64,000 nucleotides of DNA from NCBI GenBank assembly GCA_015061185.1, contig SUWZ01000010.1, positions 1-64,000 on the forward strand, given 5' to 3'. The notes under the pieces were generated by a model. That model had not been told where the DNA came from. It saw only the letters and a program-made list of their open reading frames with translations, and ran no database searches. Origin of the DNA: Bacteroidales bacterium (GTDB lineage Bacteria > Bacteroidota > Bacteroidia > Bacteroidales > Paludibacteraceae). The position numbers and the translations under genes are program-made. Position 1 is the stretch's first letter. Every line of letters begins with the position of its first letter. Positions 53,901-61,570 of the stretch are shown here, piece after piece.

Positions 53901-54515
53901 TTAAGTAAAAAAGTGGTAGCAGAGGAGGGTGAGATTGACACTCCGGCTTTGTTACCTCCGGCAGAATTGATAAAACATGGTGCCGGTTCATCTTCTCAGA
54001 CTCTTAAACAGGGAGAAGAGATTGTTGGGTTTTACTATAATTGGACAAATGCAGAAACGGTATCTGTTAAGGGATTACCGAATGGCATCAGTGCAATAAT
54101 AAGTAGAGAGGATTCTTCTGTTACCTTTAGTGGTATCGCCGATGATAATGTGGGGGAGTATGAGTATTCTATTGAGACGATAGGTAATGAACAAGGAGCT
54201 ATTAAGAGGGGAAAGATTGTGATTGTTGGAGAAGAAACGTTCCTACAAGAAAGTTTTAAGGATTTAATTGAGGTAAAGCTTGCTCCTAATCCCATCACCG
54301 AACAATCGTCTATCTATTTATCAACATGCTATTCTACTACAATTAATCTATCACTGTTAGATCTTTTCGGGCGCATTATTTGGGTGGATGAAATGGATAT
54401 AAATCCGGGTTCTTATGTGATTCCGGTCAAGTTGCCTCTTCCCTCAGGTGTTTATATCTTGAAAATTGAGAGTGCAGAATTTATTGTTTGTCGAAAGGTG
54501 ATGAAACAGGAATAG
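50973..54515 (+). CDS. Secreted pectate lyase-pectin methylesterase fusion with T9SS sorting domain
   Basis: 1180 residues from ATG 50973 with signal peptide (about 1-22, IDAQ). Domains in order: PL1-type pectate lyase (about 28-400; 'FPGAEGFARFTTTGGRGG', 'IIIDHCSMSWCTDE'); a calcium-site linker 'DTDNDGMPDSWEE' near 420; an Ig-like module; CE8 pectin methylesterase (about 588-870) with 'FQDTHYS', 'DYIFGNST' and 'RPWKDKG' carrying the catalytic Gln/Asp/Arg context; a fibronectin-like and a second Ig-like module; and a C-terminal type A sorting domain from about 1103 ('LAPNPITEQ', 'GVYILKIE'). One protein could de-esterify and cleave pectin outside the cell. Confidence 0.88.
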   Translation: MRLTYTYLSVLILCLFSLRTIDAQTPAFPGAEGFARFTTTGGRGGVVYHVTSLEDGNKEGTLRYAVAQSGARTIVFDVSGTIELQSELKIGNGNLTIAGQTAPGDGICLKNYGVTVAADNVIIRFLRFRMGVDKPDSDGTIDRDAIWGRNRKNIIIDHCSMSWCTDECASFYGNTNFTMQWCLIAESLRGSLHPKGYHGYGGIWGGQGASFHHNLVAHHSSRNPRLCGSRYTARPDLELVDIRNNVFYNWGSINSGYAGEGGSYNFINNYYKSGPATSSSIKYRIFQPSADDGSNSQEKGVYGTFYVDGNFMSGKGADWDWNGINIDNKNNSEMTVERIKAYTEYTVADVSTHSAENAFEKVLQYAGASLKRDAVDSRIVNETKSGEYTYKGSVLGGLGIIDSPADVGGWPILNSAPAQLDTDNDGMPDSWEEQFGLDKNNSSDGNELHVSGYTNLEIYLNALVEDIMKGGVASADAISEVYPAMEATPSLPIITKTGAGSSSQTIVLGSAIVSFGYSWEDGEQATVEGLPQGVDAVVDTNNKTISIFGTPTELGKFPFTVSITRGEQKATKVGEINIIDKIAYDKIYDFVVAKDGSGDFTSIQAAIDAAPANSNIPITIFIKNGKYVEKVKLPSNKTNIHFYGQDVEKVIISWDDIGNDYNGKVGVGTMNSATFQAEGAGMYAEYVTFENSFGKGSQAVALRTASDRQCFKNCRLLSFQDTHYSHSPSSRQYFLNCFIQGATDYIFGNSTVLYDKCEFYCLNGGYYISAPATAGRSYSNDKGETIPYGLILNECTISRAGDVANNSYYFLRPWKDKGSTVLINCKSDSHIKAEGWAVWSTDPNNDASDNHLTGYFAEYNTMNLDGSPTNLSGRVSWSKVLKSEEVNNFYTQEKIFANGSDIWDPIPLTLAPQAPQKVVLDGNKLKWTVVDDAIGYVVERDDYVLTIIKAATYEDITANANTQYTYKVYAVGLNGNLSKKVVAEEGEIDTPALLPPAELIKHGAGSSSQTLKQGEEIVGFYYNWTNAETVSVKGLPNGISAIISREDSSVTFSGIADDNVGEYEYSIETIGNEQGAIKRGKIVIVGEETFLQESFKDLIEVKLAPNPITEQSSIYLSTCYSTTINLSLLDLFGRIIWVDEMDINPGSYVIPVKLPLPSGVYILKIESAEFIVCRKVMKQE

Positions 54516-54536
54516 ATATTGATATATAAAAAATAA

Positions 54537-54591
54537 AATATCCCTTAATGAGTGGTCAGATATAAGCTACTCGTTAAGGGATATATATTTT
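54537..54591. terminator. Bidirectional terminator
   Basis: AATATCCCTTAA.GAGT pairs with ACTC.TTAAGGGATAT, with A-rich left and T-rich right flanks, between the convergent pectinase and ZIP genes. Confidence 0.85.
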
Positions 54592-55375
54592 AGGCAAGAG
54601 CTATGTCTAACGTCATCATGATTACAAAACCAATCATTACGCCTATTGTTCCTAAGTTTGAATGTTCTGTTTTGTTGGCTTCCGGTATGAGTTCTTCTGC
54701 TACAACGTAAATCATGGCACCGGCGGCAAAGGAGAGTAGCCACGGCATTACGCTTATCAGAGAGCCGATTAGGAATACACCTAAAATGCCGGATATCGGT
54801 TCTACAACACCTGATAAGGTACCATATAAGAATGCCTTTTTGCTTGAAAATCCTTCTTCTTTTAATGGTAGAGAGATGGCTGCTCCTTCGGGTATGTTTT
54901 GCAGGCCTATTCCAATTCCCAAGGCAAGTGCACTTGCAATGGTGGTGGCTATTGTGTCGCTTGCCATTCCAAAGGTTAATCCTACTGCCATTCCCTCCGG
55001 TATATTGTGTAGTGTAACTGCTATAAACAACATGGTACTTCTTTTCAAGGATGAATTAATACCTTCCGGAGAGGAACTTCCGGGGTGGAGATGGGGTAGA
55101 AGTGTGTCTAATAGCCATAAGAAGCAGCCTCCCAATAAAAATCCTCCTGCGGCAGGTATCCATGCTGTGTTACCATTCTCTTCTGCCATTTCTATTGCCG
55201 GAATCAATAGCGACCAAATTGAGGCGGCAATCATGATTCCGGCTGCAAATCCCATAAATACTTTTTGTAAGTCGGGGTGAGCACCTTTTTTTATAAAAAA
55301 TACTGAGGAGGCTCCTATACTTGTACATATAAATGTAAATCCGGTGCCGATAAGTGCTAATAAATAAGGGTTCAT
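54590..55375 (-). CDS. ZIP-family metal transporter
   Basis: A 261-residue inner-membrane protein with eight hydrophobic segments. The two ZIP signature helices contain 'HNIPEGMAVG' and 'QNIPEGAAIS', with the metal-binding His/Glu of the binuclear site (the second has Gln for His). Imports zinc or other divalent cations; closest in layout to ZupT/GufA-like proteins. It follows the DbpA-like helicase by six bases on the minus strand and is probably cotranscribed. Confidence 0.92.
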   Translation of the reverse strand: MNPYLLALIGTGFTFICTSIGASSVFFIKKGAHPDLQKVFMGFAAGIMIAASIWSLLIPAIEMAEENGNTAWIPAAGGFLLGGCFLWLLDTLLPHLHPGSSSPEGINSSLKRSTMLFIAVTLHNIPEGMAVGLTFGMASDTIATTIASALALGIGIGLQNIPEGAAISLPLKEEGFSSKKAFLYGTLSGVVEPISGILGVFLIGSLISVMPWLLSFAAGAMIYVVAEELIPEANKTEHSNLGTIGVMIGFVIMMTLDIALA

Positions 55376-55381
55376 ACTCTT

Positions 55382-56704
55382 TTATTTTGCTATTTCAAAT
55401 ATAGTTTTAATTCCTTTTATTTTTTCGTTTTTTATCTTTTTGATTAGGGAGACTATTTTTGTACGTTTAATTGATGCAAAAGAAAAATTCTCCTTCACTT
55501 CAATCATTCCTATATCCTCCTTCTCAAGTTCTCCTTTTTTGATGAAAAATCCAACCAGATCGCCTTTACTGATTTTATTCTTTTTTCCTTTACCTATGTA
55601 TAAAGTGGACCATTCGGAAGATGCAATATTTCCGTTTTTTTCTTCTAAGGTGAAGGAGTGTAAGTCTGAATCTGCTATGTAGTCCGGCAATTTCTCTTCG
55701 GTGTGTAGCAAGAGATAGGCATTACCGGAAGCAAACATCCTGGCTGTCCTTCCATTTCTATGAGTATAGGCTTCTTGATTGACGGGGATGTGGTAGTGAA
55801 TAATATGTTTGACATCTGTTATGTCTAATCCTCTTGCTGCCAAGTCAGTGGATATTAATATATTAATGCTTTTATTCCTAAATTGAAACAATGATTTTTC
55901 TCTCTCAATCTGCTCCATTCCGCCGTGATAAACCTTGCAATCTGCTCCATTTTTCTTTAGAAAGTTAAAAATCCTCTCGGCAGATTCTCTATAGTTACAG
56001 AACACCAATGTAGATTCTCCATCAAGATTTTTGATAAGAAGTAGCAGACTGTCCAACTTATCTTTTTGAGGTGAATTTACGCGGTAGAGTGTTAATCCGT
56101 TCTCTTTTATCTCCTCCTCTTTGAGGTAATCAAGAACTATTGGGTGGTGTAATTTAACAAAGTCAGGAATCTCATCTGAACGAGTAGCCGAGAGCAACAT
56201 CTTTTTCTTTACGGAGGTAAGATGTTTGATGATTTCTTCCATTTCATCTTGAAATCCTAATTCCAATGATTTATCAAATTCATCAATTGTCAAAAATAAA
56301 ATGGATTGAGGAACGATGTTTTTTCTTCTTATATGGTCCAAAATGCGTCCGGGAGTCCCGATTATTAGTTGAGGATTGTTAAAGAGATTTTTTGCCTCCG
56401 TTTCGATGGAGTGACCTCCGTAGCAGCAGGCGCAATGAAAAGGTGAATTCATTCCTTTAAAAACTTGTTCTATTTGTAGTGCCAACTCGCGCGAAGGAGC
56501 TAAAATCAAGGCTTGGGATTCGTTTGCATCAACTTTTAATTGTCGCAAAAGAGGAAGGAGAAATGCCAATGTTTTGCCAGAACCGGTGGGAGACAATAAC
56601 AAAACGTTTCTGCCGGATTCGTTGGCTCGCAATGACATCTCTTGCATCTCATTTAATGTTTCTATGTTTAAGGCCTTCAGGGCATTTGATATGCGTTCTT
56701 TCAT
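55382..56704 (-). CDS. DbpA-like DEAD-box RNA helicase with DEFD motif
   Basis: A 440-residue ATP-dependent RNA helicase: Walker A 'SPTGSGKT' (about 39-46), Ia 'APSRELALQ', motif II 'DEFD' instead of DEAD, motif III 'LSATR', 'TDLAARGLD' and 'HRNGRTAR'. The last 75 residues ('KGDLVGFFIKKGELEKEDIG') match the DbpA RNA-binding domain that targets 23S rRNA helix 92. So it likely acts in large-subunit assembly. Upstream of the ZIP gene, downstream of the GT4 gene. Confidence 0.9.
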   Translation of the reverse strand: MKERISNALKALNIETLNEMQEMSLRANESGRNVLLLSPTGSGKTLAFLLPLLRQLKVDANESQALILAPSRELALQIEQVFKGMNSPFHCACCYGGHSIETEAKNLFNNPQLIIGTPGRILDHIRRKNIVPQSILFLTIDEFDKSLELGFQDEMEEIIKHLTSVKKKMLLSATRSDEIPDFVKLHHPIVLDYLKEEEIKENGLTLYRVNSPQKDKLDSLLLLIKNLDGESTLVFCNYRESAERIFNFLKKNGADCKVYHGGMEQIEREKSLFQFRNKSINILISTDLAARGLDITDVKHIIHYHIPVNQEAYTHRNGRTARMFASGNAYLLLHTEEKLPDYIADSDLHSFTLEEKNGNIASSEWSTLYIGKGKKNKISKGDLVGFFIKKGELEKEDIGMIEVKENFSFASIKRTKIVSLIKKIKNEKIKGIKTIFEIAK

Positions 56705-56732
56705 TTTGTTTCTTTAAGATAGATGGTTGAAA

Positions 56733-57860
56733 TTAGCATGATAAGACTTTTTTATAAACATTCATCAAATTTCGTGCAATGGCTTCATCGGAAAATAATT
56801 GAGCATGTTTATAGCCGTCTTCTATCATTTTTTCTTGTAAATTTTTATTTTCTAAAATTTGTAATATTGTCGAACTTAATTCTTCTTCGTCATCGCAAGA
56901 AACATATAAAGCTGCTTCTCCTCCGGTCTCTTTGAAACAACTCCCTTTTGACGTGATGACAGGTGTTCCAGTGGTTAGTGCTTCCAATATAGGTATTCCA
57001 AATCCTTCAAATAGAGACGGATATACAAATAGTGTTGCCAATTTATAGATGGCAGGCAACACTTCTGTTTTTACTGCTTCTAAGAAGATAAGTCGTTTAC
57101 CAATCTTCCATTTCTCTGCCATCTCTATTAACTCCTTTTTGTACTCTTCGCCACGCCCTACAATGACGAGAGGGAGTTCAATCTTGGGATTTCTCATGGC
57201 TTTAAGAATCAATTCGTGATTTTTTCTTCTTTCGATGGCGCATACAATCAGCATATATTCAGAGGGAAGTTGATACTCTTTTTTTACCTGTTCTAATACT
57301 TTCTCCTCTATTGGTTGGCGAAATATGGGGTTACAACCTTGGTAAACAATATCAATTTTATCAGCATCCACTCCTATGTATTCAATTAAGTCAGATTGGG
57401 TTTGCTGACTGATTGCAACAATCCGGTCTGCCACTTCGCATCCATGCAAATATTTCTTTTTGAATAAATGTCTGTCGAAAAACGGGAAGAGTTCAGGATT
57501 TTTTAAGAAAATGACATCATGCATGGTAACAACAGTTTTGGCCCTCGTTTTTCTTATGCCGTAAGGGAGTTCGTGACTTAATCCATGATACAAATCTATT
57601 TTGGCATGTTTTATATCTTTGCAAATGGTGGAAGTTCGCCACAATGAGGAAAAAGGGGCGTGCGAATAGATGCCTTTGGGGCATATAACCGTTGAATTTG
57701 ATTGTCGGGCAGAAACTATAATATCTCTAATTTGTGGTGTAAAGAGATAAAAGTTTTCCTCTGGGAAATGAGTTGTCATGATACGAATTGTATCCCTACT
57801 GTAGTTCCCCAAGCCACGGTAGTTACAATATGCGCGTTTAGCGTCAATACCAATATTCAT
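56733..57860 (-). CDS. GT4-family glycosyltransferase
   Basis: A 375-residue cytoplasmic or membrane-associated glycosyltransferase of the GT-B fold. 'GIDAKRAYCNYRGLGNYSRD' starts the N-terminal domain; 'VIVGRGEEYKKEL' and 'FVYPSLFEGFGIPILEAL' are the nucleotide-sugar binding EX7E signature of GT4. Acceptor unknown. Its start overlaps the tsaE stop by four bases. Being far from other polysaccharide genes, its pathway cannot be deduced. Confidence 0.88.
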   Translation of the reverse strand: MNIGIDAKRAYCNYRGLGNYSRDTIRIMTTHFPEENFYLFTPQIRDIIVSARQSNSTVICPKGIYSHAPFSSLWRTSTICKDIKHAKIDLYHGLSHELPYGIRKTRAKTVVTMHDVIFLKNPELFPFFDRHLFKKKYLHGCEVADRIVAISQQTQSDLIEYIGVDADKIDIVYQGCNPIFRQPIEEKVLEQVKKEYQLPSEYMLIVCAIERRKNHELILKAMRNPKIELPLVIVGRGEEYKKELIEMAEKWKIGKRLIFLEAVKTEVLPAIYKLATLFVYPSLFEGFGIPILEALTTGTPVITSKGSCFKETGGEAALYVSCDDEEELSSTILQILENKNLQEKMIEDGYKHAQLFSDEAIARNLMNVYKKVLSC

Positions 57861-58273
57861 AGCCTTTGTTTTAATGAGATACTTCGAGCACCATCCTCCT
57901 CCTCGTTGATATAGACCAAAACACTATTGTTGGGAATTAAGTTCTCAATTTTTTCCGGCCATTCAACAAAGCATAGATTACCGCTAAAGAAATAATCTTC
58001 GTAGCCAAAATCATAGGCCTCTTCTTCTTTTTCTATTCGGTAAAAATCGAAGTGAAAAATAGACTCCCCATTTCGGTCGGTGTACTCATTAACGATGGCA
58101 AAAGTAGGACTGTTTACAGATTCGGTGACCCCCAACTCTTCGCAAATAGCACGGATAAAGGTGGTTTTCCCGGCTCCCATTCCACCATAGAAAAAGAACA
58201 ATTTGTTATTGCCCATTTGAGCGATAAACTCCTTTGCGGTTTCTCTTATTGTAGATAAATCTTTTATTACCAT
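57857..58273 (-). CDS. tsaE: tRNA threonylcarbamoyladenosine biosynthesis ATPase TsaE
   Basis: A 138-residue P-loop ATPase needed for t6A37 of tRNAs with TsaB, TsaC and TsaD. Walker A 'GGMGAGKTTF' (about 30-39), 'SPTFAIVNEY' and 'FHFDFYRIE' are the family motifs. It overlaps the GT4 start by four bases and follows porZ by five. Confidence 0.94.
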   Translation of the reverse strand: MVIKDLSTIRETAKEFIAQMGNNKLFFFYGGMGAGKTTFIRAICEELGVTESVNSPTFAIVNEYTDRNGESIFHFDFYRIEKEEEAYDFGYEDYFFSGNLCFVEWPEKIENLIPNNSVLVYINEEEDGARSISLKQRL

Positions 58274-58278
58274 GATTA

Positions 58279-60576
58279 TTATTTGATAATTGCTATTTTG
58301 GTTACCATTTTAGAAGAGCCATCTTCTATGGCAGCAAAGACAAAATAGACCCCGGTGGATACTTTTCGTCCATTTTTATCTCTTCCATTCCATGTGAAAG
58401 TACCTCCGTTGGAGTAGTCTTCATGCACTACTTTTCCTTCAGAATCAGTAATTCTTACCAAACTATTCTCCATCAATCCAATTACCGAGATAACGCCGTC
58501 AAAAGTTTCTCTTACTGGATTCGGGTAGGCATATACTTCAGAGTAGCTCTCTTTCCCTTCTGTTGCATCTGTCATAAATGAAAATAACCCGGTAGAGGTT
58601 GCAATCATCAATTCTCCGGTCTCTTTACTTAGAGCTAAGTCCATGATGTAATTGGATGATAATGGGCTGTTTTCTGTGGTAAAATGTTCCAAAGTTTCCG
58701 TTCCGTCATCAGAAAGAAGATATAGTCCGGAAGAGGTTGTTCCTACCCATTTACGATTGCCTCCATCCACTACAATAGCATTTATTTGTTCATCAGCCAA
58801 AAGGTAATCGGCATAATTTTTGTTGTCTTCTCGCGTGATTTTTACGCGACTGACGCGGAAATCAGGATTAAAAATATCCCCTTGATTTTGAATTAATATA
58901 GGACCATTTCCGGTTCCAATCCAAATAACATCATTTTGGTCTTCTGCTATGCATCTGTAGGTGTTGGGTGCGATGTTATTTCCATCTTTATCTGTAAATG
59001 AGACGAAAAACTTATGTTTGTCATCCCTTTCATCAAAAGGGGTCTCATTGAGGTCGGCAATAAATACTCCCTGACCTGAGCGAGGACAAAGAGCAAATAG
59101 ATAGCCTTTATCACTGATAAACGTCTCTTTTATAGTCTCTTTAAGTTCTAATTCCGGATAATAAAGAGACTCCCAGCTGCCATCATTTTTCATAATCGTG
59201 ATAGGCGATAACGATAACATATTGGCCATCCAAAGATTGTTCTCTTTGTCAAAGAAAAGTCCATCAAGTAAGATGCTGTTTCCGGTTGGGGTCAACTCTG
59301 TAATATCTGTCCAAAAATGATGTTTAGGCTTATTATCATAAAATTCGAATAAGGATCTCCATCCGCACACATATACGCGACGAGGGTCTGTAGGATCCAC
59401 AATTGCATCCAACACATCTACAAATGGTACTTTGTCTATTTTAGTCCCTTCTGGAAAATCTCCATCCTCTGTTGTGTACCAAACGTTATCATCGTAAATT
59501 TGAAGTAATCCGGGAGTGTTTAACGCCATAATGTCAAACGGTCCACCACTGCCAACAACTATTTTCTCTTGAGAAAACTTTACAAATGCAACGCTTGCTG
59601 ATTTAGGACCGACAGGGAGATATTTGTCGGTCATTTCCCCATTTACAAGTTTAGTTAAATAAGAGTTCCCGTTATACTCTTCTATGGAGACCCAATATTC
59701 ATTTTTGTCTCTATTATATACCATGTCATTCACTTGTGGCAATGGAGTAGAGAAGGTAACGTGTAAGTTTTTATCATAATTGTAGAGAGTGTCATTAGCC
59801 CATACGATTAAAGTCTCGGCATCCGATATAATAGGCAGAGAATCAGCACTTCTTAGTAACGTACAATCACTTCCGTTTAGTGTGAAAATATTGTTGTTGC
59901 ACACCGCAATAAGTTGATTGGCGTATGAACAAAGCCGACTGATTTTTTTTCCATCAAGTGTAGGAATTGATATACTCTTCCATTGAGAAAAATCAGCCAA
60001 ATTTCCGTTGGTTAAATTTCCCATTTTTATTCCCGAAGGTGTCAGGGCATAGATTGTATCATTCTTAATTTTTACTTCGGTAATGGCTTCGTACTCACCA
60101 TTTTTACCTATTATGTAGGTATCTGCCACCTCAGCTTTAGGTATATTAATAACCAACATCCCAAAATCGCAAGCCAAATAGGCATATTTCCCTTCTACAT
60201 AAATTCTATTAACATTTTTTCCTGAAATATCTTTTCTTTTTAGGTCGGAAATGTTGGTAATGTTACCATTTTTTAGTAAGTCAATATTGCAATTGTCGTA
60301 TGCAATTATAAGTGTGTTGTAATCGTTGCTATATCCAATTTGTTTAACAATACCATCATTCAATCCATCTATTTTGGTAAGAGCTTTGATGCTCTCTAAT
60401 TCTTTGTCAACATAGAAGAGGGAGCCGTTGCTGACACAATATATCAACTCCTCCGTTTGAACGATTTGTTCACAATTGTTATAAGAAAAGAATGCCTTCC
60501 AACTTCCCATTTTTTGAGAAAAAATTGGGATTTGCTGGAGTAGCAAAAATAATATAATAACAGACTTTCTCTTCAT
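58279..60576 (-). CDS. porZ: PorZ-like type IX secretion protein
   Basis: A 765-residue exported protein (signal peptide 'RKSVIILFLLLQQIPIFSQ'). Most of it forms two beta-propeller domains of the two-component-regulator-propeller kind ('VWIGTGNGPILIQN', 'KWVGTTSSGLYLL', 'MIATSTGLFSF'), and residues about 680-765 are a C-terminal sorting-type domain ('YAYPNPVRE', 'GVYFVFAAIEDG'). This plan and length match PorZ, the surface component of the T9SS attachment complex with PorU/PorV that supplies A-LPS. ATG 60576 follows the rdgB stop; ATG 60594 is the alternative. Confidence 0.85.
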   Translation of the reverse strand: MKRKSVIILFLLLQQIPIFSQKMGSWKAFFSYNNCEQIVQTEELIYCVSNGSLFYVDKELESIKALTKIDGLNDGIVKQIGYSNDYNTLIIAYDNCNIDLLKNGNITNISDLKRKDISGKNVNRIYVEGKYAYLACDFGMLVINIPKAEVADTYIIGKNGEYEAITEVKIKNDTIYALTPSGIKMGNLTNGNLADFSQWKSISIPTLDGKKISRLCSYANQLIAVCNNNIFTLNGSDCTLLRSADSLPIISDAETLIVWANDTLYNYDKNLHVTFSTPLPQVNDMVYNRDKNEYWVSIEEYNGNSYLTKLVNGEMTDKYLPVGPKSASVAFVKFSQEKIVVGSGGPFDIMALNTPGLLQIYDDNVWYTTEDGDFPEGTKIDKVPFVDVLDAIVDPTDPRRVYVCGWRSLFEFYDNKPKHHFWTDITELTPTGNSILLDGLFFDKENNLWMANMLSLSPITIMKNDGSWESLYYPELELKETIKETFISDKGYLFALCPRSGQGVFIADLNETPFDERDDKHKFFVSFTDKDGNNIAPNTYRCIAEDQNDVIWIGTGNGPILIQNQGDIFNPDFRVSRVKITREDNKNYADYLLADEQINAIVVDGGNRKWVGTTSSGLYLLSDDGTETLEHFTTENSPLSSNYIMDLALSKETGELMIATSTGLFSFMTDATEGKESYSEVYAYPNPVRETFDGVISVIGLMENSLVRITDSEGKVVHEDYSNGGTFTWNGRDKNGRKVSTGVYFVFAAIEDGSSKMVTKIAIIK

Positions 60577-60577
60577 T

Positions 60578-61168
60578 TTATTTGATATTTTCATGTTTTG
60601 ATAAAAATTCTATTAATTTTTCTATGGCCTTGCCGCGATGACTGATTCTATTTTTTTCATCCATAGTGAGTTCTGCAAAAGATTGATTATAGCCATCCGG
60701 TTGAAAAATAGGGTCATACCCAAATCCTTTACTGCCATGACGTTCCGTAAGGATTATACCCTTAGCAATACCCTCAAAAAGATATTCTTTACCATCAATA
60801 ATTAGAGCTATTACAGTGCGAAAGCGAGCGTTGCGATTTGATTTATCCTTTAAGTTATAAAGCAATTTATCCATATTGGCTTCAGAATCTTTTGATTCGC
60901 CAGCATATCTTGCAGAGTAAACACCCGGTTCGTTATTCAATACCTCAACCTCTAATCCGGTATCATCGGCAAAACAATTACAGCCATAGTTATTATAGAG
61001 GTAATGAGCCTTTTGCAGAGCATTGCCTTCTAACGTCCCGGAATCTTCCGGAATTTCTTCTGTGCAACCTATCTCTTTAAGTGTGGAAATTTCAAATATT
61101 CCACCCAATTTATTTCTAATTTCTTCTACCTTATGTTCGTTGTTAGTGGCAAAAATTAATTTCTTCAT
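60578..61168 (-). CDS. rdgB: Non-canonical purine NTP pyrophosphatase (dITP/XTP)
   Basis: A 196-residue house-cleaning enzyme hydrolysing dITP, ITP and XTP. '[12 protein letters not shown]' (about 6-17), 'FADDTGLEV' with the catalytic Asp, 'GVYSARYAG', '[11 protein letters not shown]' and '[11 protein letters not shown]' are the full RdgB/HAM1 motif set. First gene of the rdgB-porZ-tsaE-GT4 group. Confidence 0.95.
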   Translation of the reverse strand: MKKLIFATNNEHKVEEIRNKLGGIFEISTLKEIGCTEEIPEDSGTLEGNALQKAHYLYNNYGCNCFADDTGLEVEVLNNEPGVYSARYAGESKDSEANMDKLLYNLKDKSNRNARFRTVIALIIDGKEYLFEGIAKGIILTERHGSKGFGYDPIFQPDGYNQSFAELTMDEKNRISHRGKAIEKLIEFLSKHENIK

Positions 61169-61193
61169 ATATTATTTTTATCTAATTACACTG

Positions 61194-61201
61194 CAAATTT
61201 A
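61194..61201 (-). promoter_or_regulatory. -7 box for rdgB
   Basis: Minus-strand TAAATTTG, 25 bases from the rdgB ATG. Confidence 0.4.
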
Positions 61202-61303
61202 ATCATAATTTGATGCAAAAAAGTGCGATTTTATCGAAAGATTTTGTAAATGTAACAATTTTTACCATTATTTGAAACATAATTAAACTCTCCATTTAAT
61301 CAT

Positions 61304-61319
61304 TTGCACTACTTTTGCA
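61304..61319 (+). promoter_or_regulatory. Sigma-54-like -24/-12 site (alternatively a -7 box)
   Basis: TTGCACT-ACTT-TTGCA has a perfect -12 block and correct spacing, with T for G in the -24 GG. The overlapping TACTTTTG (61310-61317) also fits the ordinary -7 consensus, so the sigma factor is uncertain. Confidence 0.45.
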
Positions 61320-61329
61320 TCAACAACGG

Positions 61330-61424
61330 AGTAAAAATGATTTTAATTTCGTTCTCAGGAAACATTTATACTTTATATTAGTTTGCCACAACCACTCTGT
61401 GAAGAGCCAGTTGTGGTTTTTTTT
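61330..61424 (+). ncRNA. Candidate small RNA or leader-peptide transcript
   Basis: Short unit ending in a strong terminator. Inside, ATG 61337 opens a 14-codon frame (MILISFSGNIYTLY, stop at 61381) preceded by GGAG seven bases upstream, and the terminator starts five bases after the stop, as in attenuation leaders. The downstream methyltransferase has its own promoter, so a free-standing small RNA or a small protein is equally possible. Confidence 0.45.
61386..61424 (+). terminator. Strong intrinsic terminator
   Basis: CCACAAC/GTTGTGG stem with an inner CTC/GAG pair and eight T. Confidence 0.9.
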
Positions 61425-61532
61425 ATATTAGATATCAATACTGATTAGATAATATCTTTCATTGTAATGGTGCTAATTGATAAAGAACGAATCATAATGA
61501 AATCATTCCGATAAAAATTAAACAACTTTTAT

Positions 61533-61540
61533 TATCTTTG
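61533..61540 (+). promoter_or_regulatory. -7 box for the rRNA methyltransferase
   Basis: TATCTTTG, 31 bases before ATG 61571. Confidence 0.45.
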
Positions 61541-61570
61541 CACCGGTACAAATATACATTAAATATTGAA

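Larger units (their letters stand above)
61169..61570. other. Intergenic region with rdgB promoter, small RNA candidate and methyltransferase promoter
   Basis: 402 bases between divergent genes. It contains three regulatory blocks: the rdgB -7 box, a sigma-54-like promoter-terminator unit (61304-61424), and a TATCTTTG box at 61533. Confidence 0.75.

Noticed and set aside
54714..55280. 188-codon plus-strand frame opposite the ZIP transporter
   Set aside because: Antisense to a clear transporter gene; composition reflects the complementary codons and no start signal is present.
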